The notes under the pieces were generated by a model. It saw only the letters and a list, made by a program, of their open reading frames with translations. It was not told the DNA's origin and did not search any database. 64,000 bases of DNA from Sphingomonas paeninsulae (GTDB taxonomy: Bacteria; Pseudomonadota; Alphaproteobacteria; Sphingomonadales; Sphingomonadaceae). The position numbers and the translations under genes are program-made. Where the stretch lies: NCBI RefSeq assembly GCF_003660165.1, contig NZ_CP032829.1:1811001-1875000 (forward strand), written 5' to 3'. Of this stretch, positions 45,052 to 54,117 are shown one piece after another. Position 1 is the first letter of the stretch; each line of letters starts with the position of its first letter.

Positions 45052-45645
45052 TTAGTTGAAATCAACCTTAGGCGCGTTCTGTGCCCCGGCAGATGTTGCG
45101 GTGTATGTCGCCATCGGTTTCGCGCCATAGAAAATCTTGGCACCGATCGCCGCCGGGAACGTGCGGATTTGGGTGTTATACGACTGCACCGCGACATTAT
45201 AATCGCGGATCGCAATGTTGATGCGGTTCTCGGTACCCTCGATCTGCTGCATGAACGTCGAGAAGTTCGCCTGGCTCTTCAACTCGGGATAGGCCTCGAC
45301 ATTGGCCATTAACCGGCTGAGCGATCCGCTCAACTGGCCCTGCGCGGCCTGAAACTGAGCGACCTTGGCAGGATCGGTCAGATCGTTCGCGCTGACCTGA
45401 ATCGAGGTCGCCTTTGCGCGCGCTTCGATCACATCGGTCAGAATTTTGCCTTCGGACGCTGCCGAACCCTTTACCGTCGCCTGCAAATTGGGGATCAGGT
45501 CGGCGCGGCGCTGATACGACGCCTGAACGTCCGCCCATTTGGCTTTTGCATTTTCTTCGGCGGTTGGGATTGAATTGATGCCGCAACCGGCCAGTGCAAC
45601 CGCTGCGACGGGTGCGATCAGGGCAAAGCGTGATGGGAAACGCAT
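45052..45645 (-). CDS. lemA: LemA family lipoprotein
   Basis: Predicted 197 residues. A signal peptide ends in the lipobox VALAGC, then a LemA helical bundle: WADVQASYQRRADLIPNL, FQAAQGQLSGSLSRLM, and NIAIRDYNVAVQSYN near the end. The ATG at 45645 is used because it starts the signal peptide; the frame is open much further upstream, overlapping the mscL region, without similarity. LemA proteins have no settled activity; they are often adjacent to TPM genes, as here. Heads a four-gene minus-strand operon. Confidence 0.9.
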   Translation of the reverse strand: MRFPSRFALIAPVAAVALAGCGINSIPTAEENAKAKWADVQASYQRRADLIPNLQATVKGSAASEGKILTDVIEARAKATSIQVSANDLTDPAKVAQFQAAQGQLSGSLSRLMANVEAYPELKSQANFSTFMQQIEGTENRINIAIRDYNVAVQSYNTQIRTFPAAIGAKIFYGAKPMATYTATSAGAQNAPKVDFN

Positions 45646-45783
45646 GGTCGTGGCTCTCCGGTCTGTGTGTAGTGCGCGATTAATACACCAGCGGTGTAGG
45701 GCAGCGCAATCGGCCACGCAATCGGGGTTGCAATCGATCACGTTTCGTAGGCTATTTCGTAAACAGCAGAAAAGGAGGAAATG

Positions 45784-46215
45784 ATGTTTCAGGAATTCAA
45801 GGCATTCGTCAGTCGGGGCAATGTGCTCGACCTCGCCGTCGCGGTCATAATTGGCGCGGCGTTCGGCAAGATCGTCACTTCGCTTACCGATGATATCATC
45901 ATGCCGATTATCGGTAAGGTGTTCGGTGGCCTGGATTTTTCCAGTTATTTCCTGGTGCTGGGTAAGATCCCCGCCCACTATGCTGGCTCACCCACTGACT
46001 ATGCAGCGTTGAAGAAAGCGGGCGTCGCCTTGCTCGGCTATGGCGAATTCGTCACTCAAGCGGTGAATTTCCTCATCGTCGCCTTCATCATCTTCATGCT
46101 TGTCCGCGCGGCAAACAAAGTAATGAAGGTCGAAGCGGTCGCGGCCGCTGACCCTGCCGATGTAGCGTTGCTGAAAGAGATTCGTGACGAGCTTCGTGCC
46201 CGTCCCAAGCTTTAA
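45784..46215 (+). CDS. mscL: Large-conductance mechanosensitive channel MscL
   Basis: Predicted 143 residues, the standard size. The N-terminal helix FQEFKAFVSRGNVLDLAVAV, the pore helix with IIGAAFGKIVTSL, second helix VNFLIVAFIIFMLVRAANKV and a C-terminal helix ending LKEIRDELRA are all typical. It opens as a homopentamer in the inner membrane on hypo-osmotic shock. AGGAGG precedes the second of two adjacent ATGs. The central periplasmic loop is long (about 40 residues). Confidence 0.97.
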   Translation: MFQEFKAFVSRGNVLDLAVAVIIGAAFGKIVTSLTDDIIMPIIGKVFGGLDFSSYFLVLGKIPAHYAGSPTDYAALKKAGVALLGYGEFVTQAVNFLIVAFIIFMLVRAANKVMKVEAVAAADPADVALLKEIRDELRARPKL

Positions 46216-46227
46216 GCGGCCAAAGCT

Positions 46228-46659
46228 TTAAGCAGCCGCAAGGTCCTGAGCGGTGGCACCGGCAAGGCTGGTGCCATCCAGGATCCGCGCTGTATCGTCG
46301 CGAACGATCATCATCGCGCGGCGAATGGCGCAGTTCGCTTCGCTGCGGCAATCCTTGCAGCGTTTGTAAGCTGTTCGACTGACGCAGGGAACAAGTGCCA
46401 GCGGCCCCTCGATCGTTCGGATGATATCGCCGAACGAAATCAGGTGGGCGGGACGGGCGAGATGAAATCCCCCGGCCTTGCCCCGCGTCGACAGGACAAA
46501 CCCCGCGTTGCGCAACTCGCCAAGAATTATCTCGAGGAATTTACGTGGGATCTCTGCCTCAGTGGCAATCCTGCTCATCGGTACAGGTGGGCCACCAGCC
46601 TTCTCACTCGCCAGAACGAGCATTGCGCGAAGCGCATAACGGGACCGTTGCGTCAACAT
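46228..46659 (-). CDS. Rrf2 family transcriptional regulator (iron-sulfur type)
   Basis: Predicted 143 residues. Rrf2 winged helix (LTQRSRYALRAMLVLA, then MSRIATEAEIPRKFLEIILGEL and a wing GFVLSTRGKAGGF). Residues ~91-112 carry four cysteines (CVSRTAYKRCKDCRSEANC), the place where IscR, RirA and NsrR bind an iron-sulfur cluster. It is likely a sensor of iron-sulfur state or of nitric oxide. The spacing is not quite that of IscR, so the specific type is not named. It converges on mscL. Confidence 0.88.
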   Translation of the reverse strand: MLTQRSRYALRAMLVLASEKAGGPPVPMSRIATEAEIPRKFLEIILGELRNAGFVLSTRGKAGGFHLARPAHLISFGDIIRTIEGPLALVPCVSRTAYKRCKDCRSEANCAIRRAMMIVRDDTARILDGTSLAGATAQDLAAA

Positions 46660-46754
46660 ATACTGGCTTCATAGCGGTTTAGCCATGAACGGCAAGTTGT
46701 GACCTGTTTGTCCGCAATTCATCGCACAGCGCGATCAGCACTTTTCATTCGGAA

Positions 46755-47120
46755 AAGCGGGGCTATATTGGAAGGGCCTAGGCTTCGGCCTCGGCTATGG
46801 TGATAAATGATGCCGTAAAATAGATGCAGCGGACCCGGGGGCGGTACCCGGCGGCTCCACCAAAATCAGCTTTTCGGCTGATCCTGATGGGGCCGAACTA
46901 GGATCGACGTGTATTGAAAGACGGTATTTTTGCCGGGCCTGAATGCGCCCTAAAACCGTTCAAAACGATAAGTGCCAACGATAACGAGGTACTCGCAATC
47001 GCTGCATAACAGAGTCCTTCTGGGATAATGTTATAAGGTGTTAGCGCGGTTCGGACCGCACCGGGCAACAGAAGCGGAAACCGGCGGTACGGGGAGCACC
47101 GAGCAACAGAAGCTCCCCAC
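46755..47120 (+). ncRNA. ssrA: tmRNA, circularly permuted two-piece form
   Basis: The acceptor piece ends at CCA (46,860-46,862); its 3' strand CGGCTCC (46,852-46,858) pairs with GGGGCCG (46,889-46,895), the 5' end of the coding piece, including the G3:U70 alanine identity pair. Between them an intervening hairpin (AAATCAGCTTTTCGGCTGAT) would be processed out. The tag frame is 46,974-47,009: GCC AAC GAT AAC ..., giving ANDNEVLAIAA then TAA. Two CAACAGAAGC-type pseudoknot segments follow up to ~47,120. Both outer ends are approximate. It rescues stalled ribosomes. Confidence 0.9.
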
Positions 47121-47225
47121 TTAATGCTGAAAATGTTCGGGGTTACGGAACCACGGGCAGGTTCGGGGATTGTTGCGTTCTGGAAGCTTGCGCGGGACGT
47201 GGGCCTAAACAGGAGGATTTTTTTG

Positions 47226-47516
47226 ATGAAGAACCGTATTTTGACGAGCGTTGCTATTGCCGGTCTGATTGCTCTGGGTGCCTGCAACAAGCAGACTCCA
47301 GCTGCTGAAAATGTTGCTGACAACTATGAGAATGTTGCCGACAACATTGAAGATGTTGCGGACAATGCAGCGACCGACAATGCGCAGGATGCTCTTGAGA
47401 ACAAGGCTGATGCCGTTCGCGCCGTTGGCGAGAACAAGGCTGATGCTATCGACGCAACCGCCGCTCAGGGTGGAACCATTGCCGAACAGAATGCTGCTGC
47501 TGCCAAGGCCAAGTAA
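47226..47516 (+). CDS. Small lipoprotein with Asn/Asp/Ala repeats
   Basis: Predicted 96 residues. A signal peptide ends in the lipobox IALGAC, so it should be lipid-anchored at Cys 20. The mature part is a low-complexity helical region built of ENVADN-like heptads (ENVADNYENVADNIEDVADN) and Lys/Asp/Ala repeats (ENKADAVRAVGENKADAID). AGGAGG lies 9 bases before the ATG. It looks like the small Ala/Asn-rich envelope lipoproteins of sphingomonads; no function is known. A terminator follows. Confidence 0.75.
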   Translation: MKNRILTSVAIAGLIALGACNKQTPAAENVADNYENVADNIEDVADNAATDNAQDALENKADAVRAVGENKADAIDATAAQGGTIAEQNAAAAKAK

Positions 47517-47543
47517 GGTCTGAAAGCTCGGTAAGAGTTAGAG

Positions 47544-47584
47544 GGCTGCGGGGTCGCTTCAATAGCGATCCTGCGGCCTTTTCT
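47544..47584 (+). terminator. Rho-independent terminator after the lipoprotein
   Basis: GGCTGCGGGGTCGCT, loop TCAAT, AGCGATCCTGCGGCC, then TTTT: about 15 pairs with several G:U. It overlaps the end of the convergent kinase gene. Confidence 0.75.
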
Positions 47585-48635
47585 ATGTTGCCGGGTTCTG
47601 GGTCGATAGCGCCAGCACGGCGCATGTTTCAGCGCCGCTGCTGAGCGAGAATTGCCCGTTCATCTGACGCGCAAGTGTCGTCGCGATCCGCAAACCAAGA
47701 CTGTCGGTTTTGCTGAGATCGAATCCCGCGGGCAATCCACGTCCGTTGTCCGTTACACTGACTTTCAGATTTGCTTTGGTCTGTGTAATTCGCACATCGA
47801 TACGCCCACCGCGACCTTCGGCAAACCCATGTTCGATTGCGTTTGCAACAGCTTCTGCAACGATCAATGCCGCCGGAATAGCGGAATCGGGTTCGATTGT
47901 CGGCACGCCCTCCGTGGTCACGGCGATGGTCACATTCTCGCGTCCGCTGGCATCGAGCACATCGTTGCATAGCTGCGACAAAAGCCGATCCAGCCCCAGC
48001 GCCGCGCCATTGGGGTCATAAAGCGAGCGGCTGATCCGTCCGATCGTACCAAGCCTGCGCGTTGCCTGATCGAGAGCGGCTGCGGCTTCCGGGTCGCCAA
48101 TCCGGCGTCGCTGAAGCGACAATAGTCCGGCCGCGACCTGGAGGTTGTTCGATACGCGGTGTTGCAGTTCATTGAACATGACCCCGCGACTGGCCGCAAG
48201 CGCTTCGCAGCGCGCCCGTTCGCGTACCAACGCACCATGAGCCCTTTGCATCAGGTAAATGACGCAGAGTTCGGTTACCACGACGAACGCATAAAGCATC
48301 ATCGCCGCGACTCCGCCCGTTGTCAGATCATACTGGCTCGTGGGCGCGATGAAGAACCACCACGCAGCAATTCCGCAAAGGACACCGGCAACGGCTCCAT
48401 TCCGCACGCCGAACAGAAAGCCGGAAAGGATCACCGCAGGGAAAAAGGTCACGAATGGAAAGCCAGGGGGGATGACTCCACCGACGATAAACCGCACGCC
48501 CAGACTTATTGCGAAGAGCACCAAAGTGCCTGTCGTTTGAGCAATTGGCGATTTGCGCCAAAGCGGAAGACCCGCGATCAGTTTTTCACCCTTGCCCATT
48601 ACTTTGCCCAGCCGTTGCGCACTGGGAATGTCCAT
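47583..48635 (-). CDS. Membrane sensor histidine kinase (HisKA_2/HWE type)
   Basis: Predicted 350 residues: four transmembrane helices in residues ~35-125 of the DUF4118 type, then the HisKA_2 dimerization helix MFNELQHRVSNNLQVAAGLLS with the phospho-His in LQHRV, and an ATPase domain with EAVANAIEHGF, TDNGRGLP and LGLRIATTLA. HisKA_2 kinases often signal through receiver-only regulators such as the one at 22,502, though pairing here is not shown. A single-domain sensor with no PAS domain; the signal is unknown. Confidence 0.88.
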   Translation of the reverse strand: MDIPSAQRLGKVMGKGEKLIAGLPLWRKSPIAQTTGTLVLFAISLGVRFIVGGVIPPGFPFVTFFPAVILSGFLFGVRNGAVAGVLCGIAAWWFFIAPTSQYDLTTGGVAAMMLYAFVVVTELCVIYLMQRAHGALVRERARCEALAASRGVMFNELQHRVSNNLQVAAGLLSLQRRRIGDPEAAAALDQATRRLGTIGRISRSLYDPNGAALGLDRLLSQLCNDVLDASGRENVTIAVTTEGVPTIEPDSAIPAALIVAEAVANAIEHGFAEGRGGRIDVRITQTKANLKVSVTDNGRGLPAGFDLSKTDSLGLRIATTLARQMNGQFSLSSGAETCAVLALSTQNPAT

Positions 48636-48736
48636 TCGCGCTGCGCCAGACCGTTATAATGTCGCGACGAAGCGTTGCCGAATTGGATAATTTTTAACAG
48701 GATGCTGGGCGCAAACTATTGTTTTTACAAAAAGAA

Positions 48737-48760
48737 AGGGGCCGCATTGCTGCGACCCCT
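48737..48760 (-). terminator. Rho-independent terminator of pnp
   Basis: On the minus strand, AGGGGTCGCA, loop GCAA, TGCGGCCCCT, then TTCTTTTT: 9-10 pairs and a T run, 39 bases after the pnp stop codon. Confidence 0.9.
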
Positions 48761-48798
48761 CTCAATTTCGACAAACCGGATAAACGGTAGATCGACGA

Positions 48799-51222
48799 TT
48801 AATCCTCGCGGGTCAGAAACGCAGGAGCGAACTCTGGTGCGGGACCGTTATCATCGTCCTGCTTGGCACGACCGCCACCGTAACCGCCTTCGCCACGGGG
48901 AGCGCGATCGCCACCCTCGGCGCGGGGAGCGCGGTCGCCCTCTGCACGGGGAGCACGATCGCCGCCATCCGAACGGGGGCCGCCTTCGCGACGTGGACCA
49001 CGATCACCGCCACCGCCATCACGACGGGGGCCACGGCCACCATCGCCATCGCGACGTGGGCCACGATCCGAACGCTCTGGACGATCGCCGCGTGGACGCT
49101 CCTCGCGGGGCGGACGGGTATCTTCCAATTCGGCGCCGGTTTCCTGATCGACAACCCGCATCGACAGGCGAACCTTGCCGCGTGGATCGATTTCGAGAAC
49201 CTTGACCTTTACGGCCTGACCTTCGCTCAGAACGTCTGTGACCTTCTCGGTGCGTTCGTTACGGATTTCCGAAACGTGGACGAGGCCGTCCTTGCCACCC
49301 ATGAAGTTCACGAACGCGCCGAAATCGACCATGTTTACGACCTTACCGTCATAAACCTTGCCGACTTCCGCTTCCTGCGTGATGCCCAGAATCCACTGAC
49401 GAGCAGCTTCGATCTGCGCCACGTCGGACGAGCTGATCTTGATCAAACCCTCGTCGTCGATGTCGACCTTGGCACCGGTCGTTGCGACGATTTCGCGAAT
49501 GACCTTGCCGCCCGTGCCGATGACTTCGCGGATTTTCGCCTTGTCGATCTGCAACGTTTCGATGCGTGGCGCATGAGCCGAAAGCTCGGTGCGCGTGCTG
49601 TCGAGTGCCTTAGCCATTTCACCAAGGATGTGCGTGCGACCTTCGGCCGCCTGCTTCAGTGCCTGACGCATGATCTCTTCGGTGATGCCGGCGATCTTGA
49701 TGTCCATCTGCATCGTGGTGATGCCCTCGGACGTGCCTGCAACCTTGAAATCCATGTCGCCGAGATGATCTTCGTCGCCGAGGATATCGCTGATGACAGC
49801 AAAGTCCTTGCCTTCGAGGATCAGGCCCATTGCGATGCCCGAAACCGGGCGCTTCAATGGCACACCGGCATCCATCATCGACAGCGAACCGCCGCAGACT
49901 GTTGCCATCGACGACGAACCGTTGCTCTCCGTGATGTCGGACAGAACGCGGATCGTGTACGGAAACTCGTCCTTCGACGGCAGCACTGGGTGCAGCGCGC
50001 GCCATGCGAGCTTACCGTGGCCGATTTCGCGACGACCGGGGGCGCCGAAACGACCGACTTCACCAACCGAATAGGGAGGGAAGTTATAGTGCAGCATGAA
50101 GTTCGAATAGCTCAGGCCACCCAGACCGTCGATCATCTGCTCGGCGTCCTTGGTGCCGAGAGTGGTCGTGCAGATCGACTGGGTTTCGCCACGCGTGAAC
50201 AGTGCCGAACCGTGCGTGCGGGGCAGGAAGCCCACGATCGCTTCGATCGGACGAATCTGCGTGGTCGTGCGACCGTCAATGCGCTGACCATCCTTCAGGA
50301 TGGCGGTGCGGACGATTTCGGCTTCCAGCTTTTTGACGAGCTTGTTTGCGGCCATCTGATCCTGCGGCGTGGCATCGGAGAACGCTGCCTTCGCCTTGGC
50401 GCGGGCTTCGTTCAGCGCCGACGAACGTGCCGACTTGTCGGTCAGCTTGTAAGCGGCCGTGATGTCCTTGCCGATCAACTTCTTCAGCTTGGTCTTCGCA
50501 GCCGAAAGATCGGCCTGCGGTGCCATTGCCCAAGGCTCCTTGGCGGCTTGTTCAGCCAGATCGACGATTGCGCCGATGACCTTCTGGATGCCGCGATGCG
50601 CAAACATCACAGCTTCGAGCATGACTTCTTCCGAAAGCTCCTTGGCTTCCGACTCAACCATCATGACCGCATCGTGCGTACCGGCAACTACCAGATCCAG
50701 ATCGCCAGCGGCAACCTGCTCGTCGGTTGGGTTCAGGATGTACTCACCCTCGACATAGCCGACGCGCGCAGCGGCGATCGGACCCATGAATGGCACACCC
50801 GACAGCGTCAGTGCAGCAGAAGCCGCAACCATCGCCAATACGTCCGGCTCGTTGACGCCGTCATAAGACATGACCTGACAGATCACGTTGATTTCGTTGT
50901 AGAAACCTTCTGGAAACAACGGGCGGATCGGACGGTCGATGAGGCGGGAAACAAGCGTTTCCTTCTCGGTCGCGCCGCGCTCACGCTTGAAGAAGCCGCC
51001 GGGAATACGACCCGCCGACGAGAATTTTTCCTGATAGTGAACGGTCAGCGGAAAGAAGTCCTGGCCTTCTTTCACCGAACGCGCAGCCGTAACCGCACAA
51101 AGCACAACCGTTTCACCGAGCGTCGCCATCACGGCGCCATCGGCCTGCCGCGCAACGCGACCGGTCTCGAGCTTGAGGGTCTGTCCGCCCCACTCGATTT
51201 CTACTGTTTTCATGTTGAACAT
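48799..51222 (-). CDS. pnp: Polynucleotide phosphorylase with long RG-rich tail
   Basis: Predicted 807 residues. Two RNase PH domains (the second with the [17 protein letters not shown] start and the [20 protein letters not shown] active-site block), a KH domain ([13 protein letters not shown]), an S1 domain ([20 protein letters not shown]) and, from ~705 on, a disordered tail of about 95 residues rich in Arg, Gly, Asp and Pro ([16 protein letters not shown], then Asp/Arg/Ala/Gly repeats) ending at LTRED. It degrades RNA 3' to 5' with phosphate. The tail replaces the usual short end and could bind RNA or RNase E. The ATG at 51222 has AGAAGGAA upstream. Confidence 0.97.
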   Translation of the reverse strand: MFNMKTVEIEWGGQTLKLETGRVARQADGAVMATLGETVVLCAVTAARSVKEGQDFFPLTVHYQEKFSSAGRIPGGFFKRERGATEKETLVSRLIDRPIRPLFPEGFYNEINVICQVMSYDGVNEPDVLAMVAASAALTLSGVPFMGPIAAARVGYVEGEYILNPTDEQVAAGDLDLVVAGTHDAVMMVESEAKELSEEVMLEAVMFAHRGIQKVIGAIVDLAEQAAKEPWAMAPQADLSAAKTKLKKLIGKDITAAYKLTDKSARSSALNEARAKAKAAFSDATPQDQMAANKLVKKLEAEIVRTAILKDGQRIDGRTTTQIRPIEAIVGFLPRTHGSALFTRGETQSICTTTLGTKDAEQMIDGLGGLSYSNFMLHYNFPPYSVGEVGRFGAPGRREIGHGKLAWRALHPVLPSKDEFPYTIRVLSDITESNGSSSMATVCGGSLSMMDAGVPLKRPVSGIAMGLILEGKDFAVISDILGDEDHLGDMDFKVAGTSEGITTMQMDIKIAGITEEIMRQALKQAAEGRTHILGEMAKALDSTRTELSAHAPRIETLQIDKAKIREVIGTGGKVIREIVATTGAKVDIDDEGLIKISSSDVAQIEAARQWILGITQEAEVGKVYDGKVVNMVDFGAFVNFMGGKDGLVHVSEIRNERTEKVTDVLSEGQAVKVKVLEIDPRGKVRLSMRVVDQETGAELEDTRPPREERPRGDRPERSDRGPRRDGDGGRGPRRDGGGGDRGPRREGGPRSDGGDRAPRAEGDRAPRAEGGDRAPRGEGGYGGGRAKQDDDNGPAPEFAPAFLTRED

Positions 51223-51331
51223 TTATATTCCTTCTGACCCGACAGCCCAATGCTGCGGGGGCCTGTAATGGGGTCCATATCGACCCCCTTGTGTTCCGCC
51301 CGTGCCGAATGCGTCGGGCCGGAATAGCAGA

Positions 51332-51352
51332 ACGGCCCCACGCGGGGGCCGT
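51332..51352 (-). terminator. Hairpin downstream of rpsO
   Basis: On the minus strand, ACGGCCCC, loop CGCGT, GGGGCCGT, then TCTG: 8 perfect pairs, no long T run. Sits in the rpsO-pnp gap where an RNase-sensitive or partial terminator element is usual. Confidence 0.7.
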
Positions 51353-51358
51353 CCGTTG

Positions 51359-51628
51359 TTACTTGCGAAGACCAAGCTTCGTAATGAGTGCGGTATAGCG
51401 CCCGTTGTCGATCCGTTTCAGATAATCGAGCAGCGAACGGCGCTTGTTGACGAGCATGAGAAGACCGCGACGCGAATGGTTGTCCTTCTTGTGCGTCTTG
51501 AAATGCTCGGTCAGGTTGATGATGCGCGTCGTGATGATCGCAACCTGGACTTCGGGCGAACCCGTGTCACCTTCGTGCTGAGCATATTCTGCAATGACTT
51601 CGGTTTTGCGTTCGGCAGTGATCGTCAA
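51359..51628 (-). CDS. rpsO: 30S ribosomal protein S15
   Basis: Predicted 89 residues, the exact usual length. Recognisable blocks: [40 protein letters not shown], and [12 protein letters not shown]. It binds 16S rRNA in the central domain and nucleates platform assembly; in many bacteria it represses its own mRNA. The ATG overlaps the truB stop (ATGA), so the two are translated together. Confidence 0.98.
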   Translation of the reverse strand: MTITAERKTEVIAEYAQHEGDTGSPEVQVAIITTRIINLTEHFKTHKKDNHSRRGLLMLVNKRRSLLDYLKRIDNGRYTALITKLGLRK

Positions 51629-52545
51629 ATTTCTTCCTTCGCGACATCGGGTTGAATGTTGAAGCCACGCACGACCCGGATTTCCCCGGAAATGGCCTCG
51701 ACCAGCGCGACCGGCGTAGTGCCGTCGTTCGCCAGGTAAGGACCGTCGATTGAGGGGATCCCGGTCAACACGCGCCCCTGTCGGAGTGCGGCCGCCTGAG
51801 CCGGTGTGACGGGTAGAGCCGGGATGTCGTCCAGCCCCGCCGTCAGTGGCAGGATCACGTCTTCAAGCATGCGGGCCGTAGCGATTTCGTCCAGATTGTC
51901 CAGCAAAATCGCGTTTTCGAGGGCGAATGGCCCAGCTTTCGTGCGACGGAGCATGGTGACATGGCCCACACTGTCCAATGCCAGCGCAATATCGCGGGCA
52001 AGGGAGCGGATATAGGTGCCTTTGGAGACATGGGCGGAGAGGGTGATTTCGGAGTCGCCGGAACCCAGAACGTCGAGCGAATAGATCGTAACCGCCCGCG
52101 TTTTCAGCACGACCTCTTCACCAGCCCGCGCCAGATCATAGGCCCGCTTCCCGTCGACTTTCAGCGCCGAATAGGCCGGCGGCATCTGTTCGATGGGCCC
52201 GGTAAACTGCCCCAACACAGCCTCGACCGCTGCCAAAGTCGGCCGCACGTCGCTGGTGGCGATCACCACACCCTCACCATCGAGCGTATCGGTTTGCGTC
52301 CCGAACCCGATCGTAAAATCGTAAACCTTGCTCGCGTCCAGCATCCGGCCTGCCAGCTTGGTCGCCTCTCCCAAAGCAATCGGCAGCACGCCGGTCGCCA
52401 GTGGATCCAGCGTTCCGCCATGCCCGACCTTCACCTTGCCATGGCCACCCTGCCGCAGCGCGCGCTTAACCCAGCTAACCGCGGTGGTGGACCCCAGCCC
52501 GAGCGGTTTATCGATAATCAGCCAGCCGTTGATGATGCCGTCCAT
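51625..52545 (-). CDS. truB: tRNA pseudouridine(55) synthase TruB
   Basis: Predicted 306 residues. Catalytic Asp in [16 protein letters not shown], then the typical [20 protein letters not shown] and [14 protein letters not shown] motifs, and a C-terminal PUA-like remnant. It makes pseudouridine at position 55 of tRNA T loops. It overlaps rpsO (ATGA) downstream and its start overlaps the GNAT gene end by 28 bases. Confidence 0.97.
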   Translation of the reverse strand: MDGIINGWLIIDKPLGLGSTTAVSWVKRALRQGGHGKVKVGHGGTLDPLATGVLPIALGEATKLAGRMLDASKVYDFTIGFGTQTDTLDGEGVVIATSDVRPTLAAVEAVLGQFTGPIEQMPPAYSALKVDGKRAYDLARAGEEVVLKTRAVTIYSLDVLGSGDSEITLSAHVSKGTYIRSLARDIALALDSVGHVTMLRRTKAGPFALENAILLDNLDEIATARMLEDVILPLTAGLDDIPALPVTPAQAAALRQGRVLTGIPSIDGPYLANDGTTPVALVEAISGEIRVVRGFNIQPDVAKEEI

Positions 52546-53069
52546 TCATGTGCAAGCAGGCTGTAAATCGCGGTGTCGCGGACATAGCCAGTCCAGGTTT
52601 TTCGGTTCTGACGCAATGTACCCTCGTGCCTCGCACCCAGTTTCATCACCGCCGCCATCGACCGTTCGTTCCTCGTGTCGACCCGAAACTCGATCCGTTT
52701 AAAACCAACTTCGATGGCATGGTCGATCATCAGCGTTTTCATCCGCCGGTTGAACCCCGATCCCCGCACGCGCGGCGCGATATAGGTCGCGCCGATCTCA
52801 AGCGCGTGGGATGGCTCGTCAATATAGATATAGCCGGTCATGCCGGCGACCCTGCCGCCGTCGAGTACGGCGAATAGCTGCCAGTTTGGGAAGCTACGCA
52901 ATCGCGCGAGGCTTGGGTCGAAATGCTCACCGATCATCGAAAATGGATAGATGGGCCAGATATCCTGATCTTCGGCACAGGCCGCGCGTAATCCCTCGAC
53001 ATGGGCGTCGGCAAATTGTTCGAGCCGTAGATCGCCGTCGATTAGCGTCGTCGCTAAACCCGTCGTCAC
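52518..53069 (-). CDS. GNAT family N-acetyltransferase (RimJ-like)
   Basis: Predicted 183 residues from a GTG whose GTGA overlaps the thymidine kinase stop; the longer ATG frame from 53099 would run 34 bases into tdk. RimJ/RimL-type GNAT features: an N-terminal strand [34 protein letters not shown] and [17 protein letters not shown] (acetyl-CoA pyrophosphate loop), then the [17 protein letters not shown] motif. The acceptor is unknown. Its place inside the rbfA-truB gap, coupled to tdk, is unusual. Confidence 0.85.
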   Translation of the reverse strand: MTTGLATTLIDGDLRLEQFADAHVEGLRAACAEDQDIWPIYPFSMIGEHFDPSLARLRSFPNWQLFAVLDGGRVAGMTGYIYIDEPSHALEIGATYIAPRVRGSGFNRRMKTLMIDHAIEVGFKRIEFRVDTRNERSMAAVMKLGARHEGTLRQNRKTWTGYVRDTAIYSLLAHEWTASSTAG

Positions 53070-53641
53070 GCCATTGCTTCCATAAAATGCCGCCGACATA
53101 GCGCGACATAGCGGTCGTTGCCGCCGATCTCGGTCTGATTGCCCTGGGCAACCGCAAACCCGGCGTTATCGATCCGCAGGTTCATCGTCGCCTTGCGCCC
53201 GCAATGACAGATCGCTTTCAACTCGACGAGATTGTCGGCGAGGCCGAGCAACGCCGCCGATCCCTCGAATAATTCCCCGCGGAAATCAGTCCGTAAGCCA
53301 TAGGCCAGCACCGGAATCTTCGACACGTCACAGATGCTCGCCAATTGCAGAACTTGCGTCCGCGTCAAAAACTGGGCTTCATCGACCAGCACGCAAGACA
53401 GCGGACGTTTATGCGCTTCGGCTTCAACCAAGGCCTTCAAATCGCTGGCCGCATCGAACGGTGTTGCTTCGGCCTCAAGCCCAATCCGTGAAGTAATCCG
53501 CCCCGGTTGCGCCCGGTCGTCGATCGCGGCTGTAAACAGCATCGTCGCCATGCCACGCTCGGCATAATTGAACGCCGCCTGCAACAAATTGGTCGATTTA
53601 CCCGCATTCATCGCGGCGTAGTAGAAATACAGCTTGGCCAT
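53066..53641 (-). CDS. tdk: Thymidine kinase (type II)
   Basis: Predicted 191 residues, a typical length. P-loop [13 protein letters not shown] near residue 10, LVDEAQFLT with catalytic Glu, [14 protein letters not shown] as the lasso/thymidine pocket start, and four structural zinc cysteines/His in [10 protein letters not shown] and the C-terminal CRRHF region. It phosphorylates thymidine with ATP for salvage. It starts 9 bases after rbfA's stop and overlaps the GNAT gene by GTGA. Confidence 0.96.
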   Translation of the reverse strand: MAKLYFYYAAMNAGKSTNLLQAAFNYAERGMATMLFTAAIDDRAQPGRITSRIGLEAEATPFDAASDLKALVEAEAHKRPLSCVLVDEAQFLTRTQVLQLASICDVSKIPVLAYGLRTDFRGELFEGSAALLGLADNLVELKAICHCGRKATMNLRIDNAGFAVAQGNQTEIGGNDRYVALCRRHFMEAMA

Positions 53642-53650
53642 CGGATGCCC

Positions 53651-54058
53651 TTACGTAGTGCTAGGCTCATCATCCCTGCCCAGATCCTGCGCAACTTTCG
53701 GCGCACGAAGCAGCGTGTCGATGTGGCTGCCCTCATCGAAACTCTCATCTGCCAGGAACTTCAGCTTGGCTGCGTATTTGCTGTTTACAGCCTGAGCCAC
53801 CGCCTTTTGCAGATAGGCAGTATTGGTCCGCAGCGCCTTGATGACGGCCTCTTCCTCACGGCCGAGCAACGGTTTTACGAACACCGTCGCATGACGCAGA
53901 TCGGGTGACATCCGCACTTCGGTAACGCTGACCATATGCTTGTCGAGCGTCGCGTCATGCACATCCCCGCGCGCGAGAATCGCCGACAGCGCATGACGCA
54001 CGGCTTCACCAACGCGGAGCAGGCGGACCAATTTATTTTCGGGAGTTGTGTTCTTCAT
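53651..54058 (-). CDS. rbfA: 30S ribosome-binding factor RbfA
   Basis: Predicted 135 residues. The RbfA KH-like fold is recognisable in [41 protein letters not shown] and [22 protein letters not shown], ending in [12 protein letters not shown]. It helps mature the 5' end of 16S rRNA in the 30S subunit. It lies in the conserved infB-rbfA order, with a hairpin between the two. Confidence 0.95.
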   Translation of the reverse strand: MKNTTPENKLVRLLRVGEAVRHALSAILARGDVHDATLDKHMVSVTEVRMSPDLRHATVFVKPLLGREEEAVIKALRTNTAYLQKAVAQAVNSKYAAKLKFLADESFDEGSHIDTLLRAPKVAQDLGRDDEPSTT

Positions 54059-54076
54059 AATTCTTCCTCCCTAACC

Positions 54077-54111
54077 CCCTCCGCCCCAATTTTCAGGGGA
54101 AACGGAGGGGA
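54077..54111. other. Hairpin between infB and rbfA
   Basis: CCCCTCCG and CGGAGGGG are perfect 8-base arms, and inner CCCC/GGGG can extend them around an AATTTTCA loop with a 3-base AAA bulge. It falls in the infB-rbfA gap and may moderate read-through or mRNA stability. A related GC-rich inverted repeat lies at 57,695-57,718. Confidence 0.5.
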
Positions 54112-54117
54112 GATAGG

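Noticed and set aside
49276-51237. A 653-codon open frame on the plus strand opposite pnp
   Set aside because: Antisense shadow of the pnp gene; codon bias of a GC-rich gene keeps the complementary frame open. No family similarity.
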